A DNA stretch of 64,000 nt from Macrothele yani (lineage: Eukaryota; Arthropoda; Arachnida; Araneae; Macrothelidae). This document shows, in pieces, positions 63,547-64,000 of this stretch. The notes under the pieces are model-generated. The model was given only the letters and a program-made list of their open reading frames with translations. It did no database searches and had not been told where the DNA came from. How positions within the stretch are numbered: the stretch's first letter is position 1; each line of letters starts with the position of its first letter. Location: positions 45,660,469 through 45,724,468 of the forward strand of contig CM076996.1 of NCBI GenBank assembly GCA_039090855.1. The letters run 5' to 3'. A program made the translations under genes and the position numbers.

Positions 63547-64000
63547 CGATATAGCTGTTCTTTGGGTAAATGTGGCGTTAATTGGCATACCCTAGTTGCG
63601 CTAATTAGAAAAAAAAAAGACTGATACAAACATATATATTTTAGATATCAATTATTAATTTGTATGAAGCTCATGCTCTCCTCACCATTATTTAGAATTC
63701 GATACGATTACAAGGTTTCGAAAAACGCGATAACGATGAATCCAACTCTTTTCTGTTAACTCTTTCGCGACTACATCGCCCTATGCGCCCGGACATTCAG
63801 ACAACCACAAGTAAGGTTAACAGACAGAAATGTTTGCTCATCCCACCTACCTAGCAGCGGAAGTATCGGTCCCTTACGAAGTGACGTCACTGTAAAGGAC
63901 GGGTAGATCGTCGATACTTGGTGGATACAACTGAAGCACTTGCAGGAGAAGTGTTGTGAACAATTTTAAATTCAAATACGCTTTGAACTTGAAAAGTTAC
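63547..64000. other. Non-coding; possible piggyBac-like end
   Basis: TTAACTCTTTCGCGACTACA at 63756, followed by GCCCTATGCGCCCGG, has the layout of a piggyBac terminus (TTAA, a C/T-rich start, GCGCCC words). The element, if real, runs out of the window. Nothing else seen. Confidence 0.2.

Overview
The window is eukaryotic nuclear DNA, very probably from an arthropod, and is close to a museum of transposable elements. The evidence is direct: AT-rich intergenic DNA, spliced exons with GT/AG borders, Pol III-type SINEs, a Penelope-like and a non-LTR retroelement, hAT- and piggyBac-like remnants, and at least a dozen lineages of Tc1/mariner (IS630) elements, most with recognisable terminal inverted repeats (TIRs) and TA target duplications. 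I see no bacterial operons, CRISPR array or rRNA genes. The species cannot be named from sequence alone.

Layout. 0.4-4 kb: decayed Tc1-like pieces, one split by an LTR-like insert. 4.1-6.8 kb: a mariner with a Tc1 element nested in its 5' end. 8.2-9.7 kb: a long-TIR transposon that has captured 80 bp of mariner. 9.7-11.8 kb: a SINE inside a TIR, then two unrelated Tc1 halves fused head to head. 11.8-15.5 kb: a non-LTR retroelement interrupted by a Penelope-like element and an hAT-type non-autonomous element. 16.3-25.3 kb: Tc1, piggyBac, foldback, mariner and SINE copies. 25-30 kb: mostly unique AT-rich DNA and one good host-like terminal exon. 30.8-40 kb: five Tc1-like elements. 46-50 kb: a remarkable tandem miniature LTR element inside a Tc1 remnant, then another Tc1. 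50.9-54.7 kb: LINE ORF1, a transposase fragment and a large foldback. 56.6-60.3 kb: a three-level nest of transposons. 61.5-63.5 kb: a Tc1 fragment and a mauritiana-type mariner.

Host coding potential is small and lies on the minus strand between 28.8 and 45.1 kb: a terminal exon (28772-29343) and two paralogous exon pairs (34324-34417 with 36073-36252, and 42718-42811 with 44480-45106) made by an ~2 kb segmental duplication. One copy carries a Cys-Pro-Tyr-rich 24-bp coding repeat. Each duplicate carries a different Tc1/mariner insertion at a site that is empty in the other.

The most unusual systems are (1) a miniature LTR retrotransposon (46341-47778) whose 162-bp LTRs each contain a 73-bp tRNA-like sequence, present as four LTRs and three internal regions; (2) a non-autonomous element (56739-59113) with an exact 9-bp target duplication, built of short-word arrays in inverted orientation; (3) a ~1.15 kb foldback with tandem units in both arms (53554-54710); and (4) repeated perfect hairpins made by short templated inversions inside otherwise ordinary transposons. 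No transposase examined is fully intact; all appear to be inactive copies.
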